A stretch of DNA of 64,000 nucleotides from an uncultured Christensenella sp. (GTDB lineage: Bacteria > Bacillota > Clostridia > Christensenellales > UBA3700): positions 62,001 to 126,000 of the forward strand of contig CAJTPC010000002.1 of the NCBI GenBank assembly GCA_910578245.1, written 5' to 3'. Position 1 is the stretch's first letter, and every line of letters begins with the position of its first letter. Shown here piece by piece: positions 28,566-36,693 of this stretch. Under the pieces are notes generated by a model. That model searched no databases. It had not been told where the DNA came from and was given only the letters and a program-made list of their open reading frames with translations. Both the position numbers and the translations under genes were made by a program.

Positions 28566-29159
28566 ATGAAAGCAGTCTTAGCAAGCAATAACAAACACAA
28601 ACTTATAGAAATCAAGGCTATGCTGTCGGGCAAATTCGAAGATATACTCACGCTTAAAGACCTTGGCATAGAAATAGATATTGAAGAAAACGGAACGACT
28701 TTTGAAGAAAACGCGTACATAAAGGCAAGTGCTATTGCCAAGATGACGGGTATGCCGGCAATAGGCGACGACAGCGGAATTTGCGTACTCGCTCTGAATG
28801 GCGAGCCCAATATATACTCCGCCCGATACGCAGGCGAGCCTTGTAACGACAGAAACAACAACGAGAAATTACTCTCCAAACTCCACGCTTTAGAAAGCGA
28901 CGGAAAAAAAGTCGATAGAACGGCTTACTTTCAAAGCGTAGTTGTACTGTGCTATCCCGATGGCAGTTACGTCAGCGGAAGCGGAAGAACGTATGGCAAA
29001 ATTATTGATGATTACCGAGGCTCTAACGGATTTGGTTACGACCCGTTGTTTTTGAGCGACGAATTGGGCAAAACGTTCGGCGAAGCGGTAATGGAAGAAA
29101 AGAATACGATTTCTCACCGTTCGCGCGCTCTTAAAAATTTGCTTGAGAAAATTGTTTGA
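28566..29159 (+). CDS. rdgB: XTP/dITP diphosphatase
   Basis: This 197-residue house-cleaning enzyme hydrolyses non-canonical purine triphosphates. Signatures are SNNKHKLIEIKAML at the N terminus, IGDDSGICVLALNGEPNIYS in the middle and GSNGFGYDPLF, then ISHRSRAL. Length is normal. The phosphoesterase gene follows directly, a common pairing. Confidence 0.96.
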   Translation: MKAVLASNNKHKLIEIKAMLSGKFEDILTLKDLGIEIDIEENGTTFEENAYIKASAIAKMTGMPAIGDDSGICVLALNGEPNIYSARYAGEPCNDRNNNEKLLSKLHALESDGKKVDRTAYFQSVVVLCYPDGSYVSGSGRTYGKIIDDYRGSNGFGYDPLFLSDELGKTFGEAVMEEKNTISHRSRALKNLLEKIV

Positions 29160-29191
29160 CATTATCTTATAAAAAGAGTAATTTTATAAAT

Positions 29192-29656
29192 ATGAAAAAT
29201 ATTATTGTTATTTCCGATACTCACGGAAGTATCCCCGACAATGAAATTCTATGGGAAGCCTTTGACAACGCAGACTATATATTTCATCTTGGCGACGGTA
29301 AAAACGAAATTGCCAAACTAAAAGAAATATACAAGGACAAGTTGTACTACGTCTACGGTAATTGCGATGCAATGTCCAATGGACTTGAACAAGTCATAGA
29401 TATTGAGGGCGTTAAGTTCTTTCTGACGCACGGACATAATTATAAAGTCAAGTCGTCGGACGTATATCTGCAATTGCGAGGCGAAGAACTTGACGCGGAC
29501 TGTTGTCTTTACGGACACGCGCATATCCCCTCTATTACCCAAGTCGGAAATATGCAACTTATCAACCCCGGCTCGCTGAAGTACGCAAGGACGTATTGCT
29601 ATATGAGCGTAGTAAACGGCAAGGCGCTTGCGAAAATCGTGGAGTTGAAAGGTTGA
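29192..29656 (+). CDS. YfcE/MJ0936-type metallophosphoesterase
   Basis: The 154-residue protein contains VISDTHGSIPDN, HLGDGKNEI, YGNCD, THGHNYK and YGHAHIPS, the metal-binding set of this phosphodiesterase family. I prefer the ATG at 29192, which begins MKNIIVISDTHG. A TTG at 29156, overlapping the rdgB stop, would add 12 residues but has no clear ribosome binding site. It is in the rdgB operon; substrate unknown. Confidence 0.9.
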   Translation: MKNIIVISDTHGSIPDNEILWEAFDNADYIFHLGDGKNEIAKLKEIYKDKLYYVYGNCDAMSNGLEQVIDIEGVKFFLTHGHNYKVKSSDVYLQLRGEELDADCCLYGHAHIPSITQVGNMQLINPGSLKYARTYCYMSVVNGKALAKIVELKG

Positions 29657-29684
29657 GATAATTAAGAAATAAATTTTAAGGTAT

Positions 29685-31514
29685 ATGAACATGAAAAGAC
29701 AGGATTTGAGAAACATTGCAATTATTGCGCACGTAGACCACGGCAAAACGACTATGGTCGACCAACTTCTCCGTCAAAACGGAGTATTCCGCTCCAACGA
29801 AGCCGTTGTGGACAGAGTTATGGACAACGGAGATATTGAAAGAGAACGCGGTATTACCATACTTGCCAAGAACACTGCCGTACACTATAAGGGCGTTAAG
29901 ATTAACATAATAGACACCCCCGGACACGCAGACTTCGGCGGTGAAGTCGAGCGTATACTCTCTATGGTTGACGGCGTACTGCTTCTCGTAGACGCAGTCG
30001 AAGGCTGTATGCCACAGACGAGATACGTACTAAAAAAGGCTTTGGGACTAAACAAAAAAGCCGTAGTAGTAATAAATAAAGTTGACAGAGGCGGAGATCC
30101 TAATCAGGTCATAGACCAACTTATCGACTTATTTATCGAACTTGGCGCCAACGATGACCAACTTGATTTTGTCACGGTTATGGCAAGCGCAAAGCAAGGC
30201 TGGGCAAGTCTTAAGGTAGGCGAAGTCGGAAAGGATATGACTCCCCTTCTTGACACTATTATTGAGCAAATCCCCTGCCCCGAGGGCGACACAGAGGCAG
30301 GCTTGCAAGCAATCATTTGCAATATAGACTATGACGAATACGTAGGAAGAATAGGTATCGGCAGAATAGTCAGAGGTACGATAAAGAACGGACAGCAGGC
30401 AATCATATGCCACGCCGACGGTACTAATCACCAAGCTAAGATAGCCAAGTTATATCAATTTGAGGGCTTGAAAAGAGTTGAGTGCGAAAGCGGTAGCGTT
30501 GGCGACATAGTAGCTATAAGCGGTGTCGACAACCTCAATATCGGAGAAACCATTTGCGACCTAAACAAAATCGAGCCTCTACCCTTTGTCAAGATTGACG
30601 AGCCTACGCTCTCAATGCTCTTTATGGTCAACAATTCGCCTTTTGCAGGCAAAGAAGGCAAATACGTCACCTCCAGACACTTGCGCGCAAGACTTTTCAA
30701 AGAAGTGGAAACCAACGTCTCGATGCGCGTTGAGGAAACCGATTCCGCCGACAGCTTTAAGGTATTCGGCAGAGGCGAATTGCACTTGTCTATACTCATA
30801 GAAACTATGCGCAGAGAGGGATACGAATTTGCAGTATCCCGTCCAAAAGTAATTTACAAGACTATTGACGGCGTACTTTGCGAGCCTATGGAAGAACTTG
30901 TCGTGGACGTACCGGAAGAATACGTAGGCGCGGTAATGAACAAAATCGGCGCAAGAAAGGGCGACCTTAAAAATATGACCCCCGACGACAGAGGTGGAAC
31001 AAAACTTGAATTTGACATACCTTCTAGATGCCTTATCGGTTACAGAAGCGAAATGTTGACGGATACGAGAGGCTTTGGAGTAATGCACCACGTACTCAAA
31101 GGATACGAGCCATACAAGGGAGAGGTGCAAGAGCGTAACAGAGGCTCTTTAGTCGCTTGGGAAGACGGCATAACTACTTCCTACGGACTTTTCAACGCGC
31201 AAGAGCGCGGTAATCTCTTTATTGGCGCAGGCGTCAACGTCTATGAAGGTATGATAGTCGGCGTCAACTCCCGCGAGGACGATATGGTAGTCAACGTCTG
31301 CAAGAAAAAGCAACTCACCAACAACCGCGCAAGCGGAAGCGAAGAAGCGCTCAAGCTCATTACCCCGACGGTTATGTCGCTAGAACAGTGCCTTGAGTTT
31401 ATAGCCGACGACGAACTTGTCGAAGTAACGCCCAAAAGTATAAGATTGCGTAAGACGATACTCTCTAAAGACTTGAGATTAAAGCATGAAGCAAAACTCA
31501 AAAAGAATATATAA
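29685..31514 (+). CDS. typA: Translational GTPase TypA/BipA
   Basis: This 609-residue ribosome-associated GTPase is involved in ribosome assembly and stress or cold growth. G motifs are AHVDHGKTT, the switch ERERGITI, DTPGH and NKVD; EF-G-like domains follow, with the TypA C-terminal domain. The start may be 29685 or the second ATG at 29691, which is better spaced from AAGG. A strong terminator follows. Confidence 0.97.
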   Translation: MNMKRQDLRNIAIIAHVDHGKTTMVDQLLRQNGVFRSNEAVVDRVMDNGDIERERGITILAKNTAVHYKGVKINIIDTPGHADFGGEVERILSMVDGVLLLVDAVEGCMPQTRYVLKKALGLNKKAVVVINKVDRGGDPNQVIDQLIDLFIELGANDDQLDFVTVMASAKQGWASLKVGEVGKDMTPLLDTIIEQIPCPEGDTEAGLQAIICNIDYDEYVGRIGIGRIVRGTIKNGQQAIICHADGTNHQAKIAKLYQFEGLKRVECESGSVGDIVAISGVDNLNIGETICDLNKIEPLPFVKIDEPTLSMLFMVNNSPFAGKEGKYVTSRHLRARLFKEVETNVSMRVEETDSADSFKVFGRGELHLSILIETMRREGYEFAVSRPKVIYKTIDGVLCEPMEELVVDVPEEYVGAVMNKIGARKGDLKNMTPDDRGGTKLEFDIPSRCLIGYRSEMLTDTRGFGVMHHVLKGYEPYKGEVQERNRGSLVAWEDGITTSYGLFNAQERGNLFIGAGVNVYEGMIVGVNSREDDMVVNVCKKKQLTNNRASGSEEALKLITPTVMSLEQCLEFIADDELVEVTPKSIRLRKTILSKDLRLKHEAKLKKNI

Positions 31515-31535
31515 TGCATTGCTAATTATAAAACT

Positions 31536-31560
31536 AACAGCGAAAAATACTTTCGCTGTT
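31536..31560 (+). terminator. Terminator of typA
   Basis: The hairpin AACAGCGAAA/TTTCGCTGTT with a following T-run lies 22 bp after the typA stop. Confidence 0.9.
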
Positions 31561-31684
31561 TTTTTATTATATTAATAAATAATCCTGTAAAATCTACATA
31601 ATTACTGTAAATTACTCTCTAATACTATATTGTCTTTCCCCCATCTCCATTGGTATAATAAATACGTAAGGAGGGCAAACGAGT

Positions 31685-32527
31685 ATGGAAAGAGTTGAGA
31701 AAGAAAACATAGTTTTGTATAATGAGAAAAGCAACAACGTTGCTACGATAAAGGGCGCTTTTGGAATACTATCTTACATACTTGCTATAATCATAATATT
31801 TGCAAATTTAATTATGTTTCCATACCTCAATGTTGTAATTAACAGTTATATAAGTAATAGCAATAGCAAAAATTGGGGCGTGCCAATTTCATGTCTTGTT
31901 ATTATAATTATTGCATCAGCAGTGATATTAACACGACTGCTATTACTTAAAACACCTAAAATGTACTTCATAGGCAAAGATTTATATATTAAAGAAAGTA
32001 AAGATTTTTACTTAAAAGTTCTTCCGGAAGAACTCGAAGGATATAGTTGGAAAACATATCGCGATACAATGAGCGCATCTTCAATATCACGCGCCTATTG
32101 GGGCAAGATAAATCTTATAATAAATGGAGAAAAATATACATTAAGTTGCTCGTCTTTGAAAAAAACAAAGCACTATATTGACGGCTTCAAAAAAGGCTTG
32201 TCAGTTGAGGAAAATTTGTTTGACGGCGACCAATACCAGTCCCACACAAGAAAAACAATACTGCCTTTACTTGTTTGGTTAGTTATTTCTATAGGTTCGT
32301 TCACTACAATGTTCTTCAGTATGAGCAATGTACTTTCAACAATATCAGTAATAATATTTAGCTTATCGTGTGTTATGCTTTTGATATTACTAATTTACTC
32401 TATTGTTAAAGGAAATAAAATTGCACAAATTCTAAAAGATAATTATTATACATTCGTCTTAAAAAAACCAGTAAATTTTAGCAACAAAGATGAATGTGAC
32501 GATATATCAAAAAATGATTGTAATTAG
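31685..32527 (+). CDS. Four-helix membrane protein, unknown
   Basis: The 280-residue protein has two N-terminal hydrophobic helices, a soluble middle (about 95-185, with KMYFIGKDLYIKESKD) that may be PH-like, and two C-terminal helices. AAGGAGGGC lies just before the ATG. The gene is AT-rich compared with typA. No family recognised. Confidence 0.7.
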   Translation: MERVEKENIVLYNEKSNNVATIKGAFGILSYILAIIIIFANLIMFPYLNVVINSYISNSNSKNWGVPISCLVIIIIASAVILTRLLLLKTPKMYFIGKDLYIKESKDFYLKVLPEELEGYSWKTYRDTMSASSISRAYWGKINLIINGEKYTLSCSSLKKTKHYIDGFKKGLSVEENLFDGDQYQSHTRKTILPLLVWLVISIGSFTTMFFSMSNVLSTISVIIFSLSCVMLLILLIYSIVKGNKIAQILKDNYYTFVLKKPVNFSNKDECDDISKNDCN

Positions 32528-32567
32528 TTAGACTTTTTCTTCTACATACATAACCCCCTAATGCAAG

Positions 32568-32589
32568 AAGTCGACCGCATGGTCGGCTT
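32568..32589. terminator. Bidirectional hairpin between convergent genes
   Basis: AAGTCGACC GCAT GGTCGGCTTTTT forms a stem with one G-T pair and lies between the convergent 31685 (+) and 32596 (-) genes. The T-run favours the plus strand. Confidence 0.7.
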
Positions 32590-32595
32590 TTTGTA

Positions 32596-33642
32596 TTACT
32601 TTTTAATTTCCATATACTTAAATTTGCTTGACATAATAGACACCAAATGCCACTGCCTTTTCATATAAGCCAATAAATCAGTTGTGTTTTGCTTGTACGC
32701 TGACAATACCTTTTGACTGTCATTGAAATTCTCTATTACAGCTCTTGCGCAGTAATAACCGCTCTCCATACCGCAAGATATACCCTCGCCCATTGGATTG
32801 AGAAATCCTGCGACTTCGCCGGCAAACAGCGCTCTGCCTATGCCGTAATCAATAACGTAATCCGGGCGTACGCGTGGCATTATCCACTTTTCTTCCTTTA
32901 CTTTCTTATCAATTACCAAGTTGTGTTTTTCTTGCATATATTTTATAAATCTATCGTTGTATTCTTTAATCTTGCTTTTATCCTCTACCGCAACTCCCAA
33001 AACCAACATGTCGTCCTTGACGTTAAACCAAGCGTCGTATTGCGAAAGCTTAGGTTGAAGGTAAGCGTAAAAATAATGGGGATCAAGATTTATTTTACCG
33101 TTATAGAACGCCTGATAAGTGATTATATAGTCTTTATCGCAATTTAATAAACTTCGTTTTACAGTTCCTATTGCGCCCTCGCAATCAATAAGATATTTCG
33201 CGCTCTTTTTGCCAATGCTACTATCTGAAAACGTCACTTCCACGCAATCGTCTAAGTTTTTGCAAGAACTTACGCTCACTCCGTCGATAACCTCCGCCCC
33301 TTTCTCTTCTGCCATTTCCAAAAGAAAGTTGTCAAAGTCGCTTCGCCATACGTTGTGACCTCTTTGTTCAAACTTGTATTCTTGCCCCTCATCGTTGACG
33401 AATACCATTCCGTAATTGTCATACGGCGTACACTTTACTCTGTCGGGAATGTCTGCATGAAAATACTCTTTGACAAGCGCCGCCGTCTTGGCAATTATCA
33501 TTCCCGAACAAGACTTGTATCTTGGCAACTTGCACTTCTCAACTACCAAAACGGAAAAGCCATTCTCTGACAGGATCTTTGCGCAAGTCGCGCCAGTCGG
33601 TCCAGCGCCGACAACAATAATATCGTGATTATTTCTTTCCAT
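32596..33642 (-). CDS. Geranylgeranyl reductase-family FAD oxidoreductase
   Basis: The 348-residue flavoprotein has an N-terminal FAD motif (IIVVGAGPTGATCAKILSE), the family motif KLPRYKSCSG after it, the DCEGAIGTVKRSL segment and GRALFAGEVAGFLNPMGEG, which binds FAD ribityl. Members reduce isoprenoid double bonds or act on other lipids; the substrate here is unknown. It stands alone. Confidence 0.82.
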   Translation of the reverse strand: MERNNHDIIVVGAGPTGATCAKILSENGFSVLVVEKCKLPRYKSCSGMIIAKTAALVKEYFHADIPDRVKCTPYDNYGMVFVNDEGQEYKFEQRGHNVWRSDFDNFLLEMAEEKGAEVIDGVSVSSCKNLDDCVEVTFSDSSIGKKSAKYLIDCEGAIGTVKRSLLNCDKDYIITYQAFYNGKINLDPHYFYAYLQPKLSQYDAWFNVKDDMLVLGVAVEDKSKIKEYNDRFIKYMQEKHNLVIDKKVKEEKWIMPRVRPDYVIDYGIGRALFAGEVAGFLNPMGEGISCGMESGYYCARAVIENFNDSQKVLSAYKQNTTDLLAYMKRQWHLVSIMSSKFKYMEIKK

Positions 33643-33695
33643 AATATTATATTAGCAAAAATAGATAGCAAAATCAATGCTATAGGCAAATTGCA

Positions 33696-33742
33696 TAAAA
33701 CAAATCGCGCGCTACTACCTAAAAGTAACGCGCTTTTGTTTT
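33696..33742. terminator. Long inverted repeat, likely terminator
   Basis: AAAACAAA..CGCGCTACT pairs imperfectly with AGTAACGCG..TTTGTTTT. It lies downstream of the kinase-like fragment on the minus strand and upstream of the reductase gene, and would serve as a terminator in the minus direction. Confidence 0.55.
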
Positions 33743-33756
33743 ATTATGTAATCAGT

Positions 33757-34287
33757 TTATCTCTTATCAATAAATTCAAGAATAACGTCAACTGCGTTTT
33801 CTACTCCGATTGAGCTATCTACAGTCAAGTCGTAGTTGCTTGATTCTCCCCACTTACAACCTGTGATAACTGTCCGAGGAAAGTCGCCAATGCGGCTCCT
33901 GTCATACCCATTTTGAAACCAAAGATAAAGAGCGGGTCAAGACCTATATTGATTATAGCGCCTATTGCCGTAGCTAGCATAGCAAACTTTGGACTGCCGT
34001 CGGCTCTGACTATAGGATTAAGCTAGCCAAAGTAAAGAACAAAAATCCGCCTATAATAAAGTTGGCGTATTCGCTTGATTTGTCTAGAATATCGCCTTGA
34101 GCGCCAATAGCAACCAAGATTTTATCTTTCAAGCAAAAGCAGATTATCATAAGCGCTATGCTTGCGATAGTTCCGTAAAACAGCGCTGTTTGATTATCAA
34201 ACTCAATACGCAAGGAATTGCAAACATTCTCATCAGTTTGCCGACTTTCTCAACGCCTAAAAAATTATTTTTGGTTGTTTCTTCCAT
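33757..34287 (-). pseudogene. Broken MATE efflux transporter with cytidylate kinase-like C-terminal remnant
   Basis: The gene starts normally with GGAGG before ATG (34287) and reads MEETTKNNFLGVEKVGKLMR, then FAIPCVLSL. After a deletion it resumes in MATE sequence (IGAQGDILDKSSEYANFII). A frameshift near 34010 follows, then NPIVRADGSPKFAMLATAIG and DPLFIFGFKMGMTGAALA. Another deletion then joins it to KWGESSNYDLTVDSSIGVEN, which is like the C terminus of cytidylate kinase-like proteins that accompany MATE genes in Clostridia. Most of both proteins is lost, so it is non-functional. Confidence 0.85.
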
Positions 34288-34359
34288 AAATAAAACCTCC
34301 GAAAGACCTTCGTCTTTGTCGGAGTAAAGAACGTCTGAAACCTGCGAAGAACATAAAAA

Positions 34360-34389
34360 GGGCGTAGAATTGTCGAAAATTCTACGCCC
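34360..34389 (-). terminator. Strong hairpin upstream of the MATE relic
   Basis: GGGCGTAGAATT pairs with AATTCTACGCCC, with TTTTT following on the minus strand. It ends the lipoprotein gene at 34497. Because it is also in the leader of the MATE relic, with a second hairpin near the ribosome binding site (34296-34325), an attenuator role for the former efflux gene is possible. Confidence 0.75.
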
Positions 34390-34496
34390 TATAATTGCTG
34401 TTCGACGTTGATTATTTTAACAAAATTAAAAATTTTTGTCAAACAAATTTCAACGCGCTATTTCAAATTTACAGAAATTGAAATTACATACTATGA

Positions 34497-35006
34497 TTAC
34501 TCTGCGTCGGTTTCTTCTCCGCTAACGGTTCCGCTACCGACTTCGCCAGACGTTACTTCAATACCCAATGCGCTGTTGACTTTTTCTTTGTCAAATACCT
34601 CAGTATAACCTTCAAGCCAAACTTCTATTGAATAAAGAAATTTTTCTAGTCTTGTCTGCGACGTCCATTGCTCGTAATTTTCTTCATCAAAATCACTCAT
34701 GTATCCAATAAGAGAGTCGCCTACGTAAAATGCAACGTCTTTTACATACTCGCCCGATTCGTCTTTTACTTGGAAGGGAATCGCAACAAAGATATAAAGG
34801 TGCGTGGTACCTTCGTCGTCTGTATAATACTTTTCATATCCGCATCTGCCGGCTATCTCAAAAGACTCGTCGTTTTTCTCGGCTTTCAATGCTTTTGCGC
34901 AATCAACGACTTGGTCAAACGGGTCTTTATTGCTACAAGCAACGCAACCGCAAACAACTGCAATTAACATTACTACAACTATTAAACTTGTTAAAACCTT
35001 TTTCAT
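34497..35006 (-). CDS. Small lipoprotein
   Basis: The 169-residue protein, counting from MKKVLTSLIVVVMLIAVVCG, ends its signal in CVACSNKDPF, so Cys24 is the likely acylated residue. The start at 35006 has AAGGA upstream; a longer frame to 35045 does not. The mature domain has no family I recognise and ends in a Gly/Ser/Glu-rich tail. An envelope role is inferred. Confidence 0.72.
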   Translation of the reverse strand: MKKVLTSLIVVVMLIAVVCGCVACSNKDPFDQVVDCAKALKAEKNDESFEIAGRCGYEKYYTDDEGTTHLYIFVAIPFQVKDESGEYVKDVAFYVGDSLIGYMSDFDEENYEQWTSQTRLEKFLYSIEVWLEGYTEVFDKEKVNSALGIEVTSGEVGSGTVSGEETDAE

Positions 35007-35069
35007 CGTGTTATCCTTAGTTTTATATTTTTTTAATTTTATCATTTACAAAATATTATGTCAACTAAT

Positions 35070-35143
35070 TGGAGCAGGTGACGGGAATCGGACCCGCGCT
35101 GACGGCTTGGGAAGCCGTAGTTCTACCATTGAACTACACCTGC
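35070..35143 (-). tRNA. tRNA-Gly (anticodon CCC)
   Basis: The minus strand folds as a 74-nt tRNA with encoded CCA. The acceptor stem is GCAGGTG/CACCTGC, the anticodon stem ACGGC/GCCGT with loop TTCCCAA giving CCC, and the T-arm GCGGGTCCGATTCCCGT. One base in the T loop departs from the usual TTCGA (TCCGA). Confidence 0.93.
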
Positions 35144-35235
35144 AATATATTATTATATCTATATTAATTCAATGCCGTCATATTGTCAAGTCAAAACAAA
35201 ATTAATTGCAAAATTAGATAATTCTGAAGTCATTT

Positions 35236-35940
35236 CTAATTATTGCTTAATTTTTCGAATACGCTTTGCGCCAAAAGTTCGCTCCCTTTGACGTTTGGAT
35301 GAACGCCGTCTGCAAACAACTCTCTCTTGCCGTCAAAAATCTTATAAATATCAATACAATCAACGCCTTTAGCTTTTGCAATATTTTTTATAGCCGGGAC
35401 TACTTCGCTTTCAACTATAGACTTTCTCAAATCATATAATATCTTTCCTCTCACTTCAAATAATGGAGACGGCGTAAGAATATATACTTTTGGCGCGCTT
35501 TCAAGCGCTAAATAACTATCGACAATCTCTCCATAATCATTGATAAACTTATCTTTGTCCCAATTATTTTCTTTAGTATCGTTGGTACCAAGAAGAATAA
35601 CAACAATATCAGGCTTGAAATCTAAACTTTGTTTGTATAACTTTTCATTTACAATCGGATAATCTCCGCTTTTAATTGCTGTCCTATTGGTATAACCAAA
35701 ATTATTGACACAATATTTCTCGCCTAAAAGCAAATTTAGAACAGCCGGATAGTTGTTCTTGCGCCTGTTCCCAACAAAAAGTCCATACGTAATGCTATCT
35801 CCAACGCACGCAACGCGAATCTGATTGTTTTTAGCGCTCTTCATTGGGTGATAAAAAGATATCAAACCAAAATGAAACAGTGTCAAAATTATTATGCCAG
35901 CCAAAACCAACAATGCGATTGCAATTATTATTCCTATCAT
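35236..35940 (-). CDS. Membrane-anchored SGNH/GDSL hydrolase
   Basis: The 234-residue protein has an N-terminal membrane helix (about 2-28) and an SGNH esterase domain: block I VACVGDSITYG with nucleophile Ser49, block III VILLGTNDTKEN, block V DGVHPNVKGSELL. Such enzymes remove acetyl or other acyl groups from sugars or lipids outside the cell. Specific substrate unknown. Confidence 0.85.
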   Translation of the reverse strand: MIGIIIAIALLVLAGIIILTLFHFGLISFYHPMKSAKNNQIRVACVGDSITYGLFVGNRRKNNYPAVLNLLLGEKYCVNNFGYTNRTAIKSGDYPIVNEKLYKQSLDFKPDIVVILLGTNDTKENNWDKDKFINDYGEIVDSYLALESAPKVYILTPSPLFEVRGKILYDLRKSIVESEVVPAIKNIAKAKGVDCIDIYKIFDGKRELFADGVHPNVKGSELLAQSVFEKLSNN

Positions 35941-36025
35941 AAAAACCTCTTTTTATTTATTTTAGCACATACATAAAAATAATTACAATAAAAAATACGA
36001 ATCAATTAAAAGCGTCGGCGCAACT

Positions 36026-36051
36026 TGCAAAAAGCCCAAACGCTTTTTGCA
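36026..36051 (-). terminator. Hairpin downstream of the 89-aa gene
   Basis: TGCAAAAAGC pairs perfectly with GCTTTTTGCA around a six-base loop, 48 bp after the stop of the 36099 gene. T bases are within the stem, so it works as a modest terminator in either direction. Confidence 0.5.
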
Positions 36052-36098
36052 TTTGAGCTTTAATAATTGCAGTGACCAAAACTACAAAATTGTTTTAC

Positions 36099-36368
36099 TT
36101 AACCTTCGTAGCGATCAAGATTGGCGCGGATTGCTTCGATTAGACGCTTCTCTGCCGAAGTCTTTTTGTCTTTTGCAACTTTTGTGCAAACGGACGTGCC
36201 ATAGAGTTTTGCAAGGTCGTCTACGAGATTCTTAAGGTGTACGGTGTCTAGGATGTTCTCCGAACCGCAAAGTTCTTCTCCCATAGATGTTGTTACGGGA
36301 GCTTCCGTAGGGGTTGCTGTAACCGGTGCCTCTGTAGGCGTTGCTGTGTTCGTAATGTTCTTTTCCAT
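36099..36368 (-). CDS. Small protein with Thr/Pro repeats
   Basis: The 89-residue protein begins with a tandem 9-residue repeat (ATPTEAPVT twice, residues about 9-26), followed by a helical part (LKNLVDDLAKLYGTSVCTK). AGGAG lies 9 bases before the ATG. There is no signal peptide or membrane helix. Unknown function; translation is supported by the ribosome binding site and composition. Confidence 0.6.
   Translation of the reverse strand: MEKNITNTATPTEAPVTATPTEAPVTTSMGEELCGSENILDTVHLKNLVDDLAKLYGTSVCTKVAKDKKTSAEKRLIEAIRANLDRYEG
36296..36350. repeat. 27-bp tandem repeat, two copies
   Basis: Two imperfect copies encode ATPTEAPVT in the 89-residue protein. Third-position differences show the copies have diverged while the peptide is kept. 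Confidence 0.65.
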
Positions 36369-36693
36369 ATAAAATATCTCCTATATTATATATTCTTTGT
36401 CTCTGATTACACAAATCTACCGCGGATAGCTTAATGCAATGTAGCCCCTGTTGATAGGGCGAGACATTCTACACGATATAATACGTCTAAGACGCCTTAA
36501 AAATGCATAAATTTAAGATAAAAAAATTGATATTTCTTAGTCATTACAACGAAATTTGTTGATACCTGTCGGCTATTTCCGCAATCAGTATACCCCACCA
36601 AAATATACATTAAACCAAAAAGTACGAACTCACTTTGGCGTGTGTTCGTACAGTTCTTTTCTGGCGGAGAGCAAGTATAACCCAAATCGAGTG
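36369..36693. other. Intergenic region with terminator and tRNA-like 3' end
   Basis: It lies between the restriction gene and the 89-aa gene. A stem GTACGAAC/GTTCGTAC (36622-36651) with a minus-strand T-run ends the restriction-modification operon. Just before it, 36665-36684 reads on the minus strand GGTTATACTTGCTCTCCGCC plus A, which looks like the 3' end of a tRNA but lacks the rest. A 76-codon frame across this region is judged spurious. Confidence 0.5.
36622..36651 (-). terminator. Terminator of the restriction-modification operon
   Basis: The 8-bp perfect stem GTACGAAC/GTTCGTAC is followed by TTTTT on the minus strand, 43 bp after the restriction gene's stop. Confidence 0.75.
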
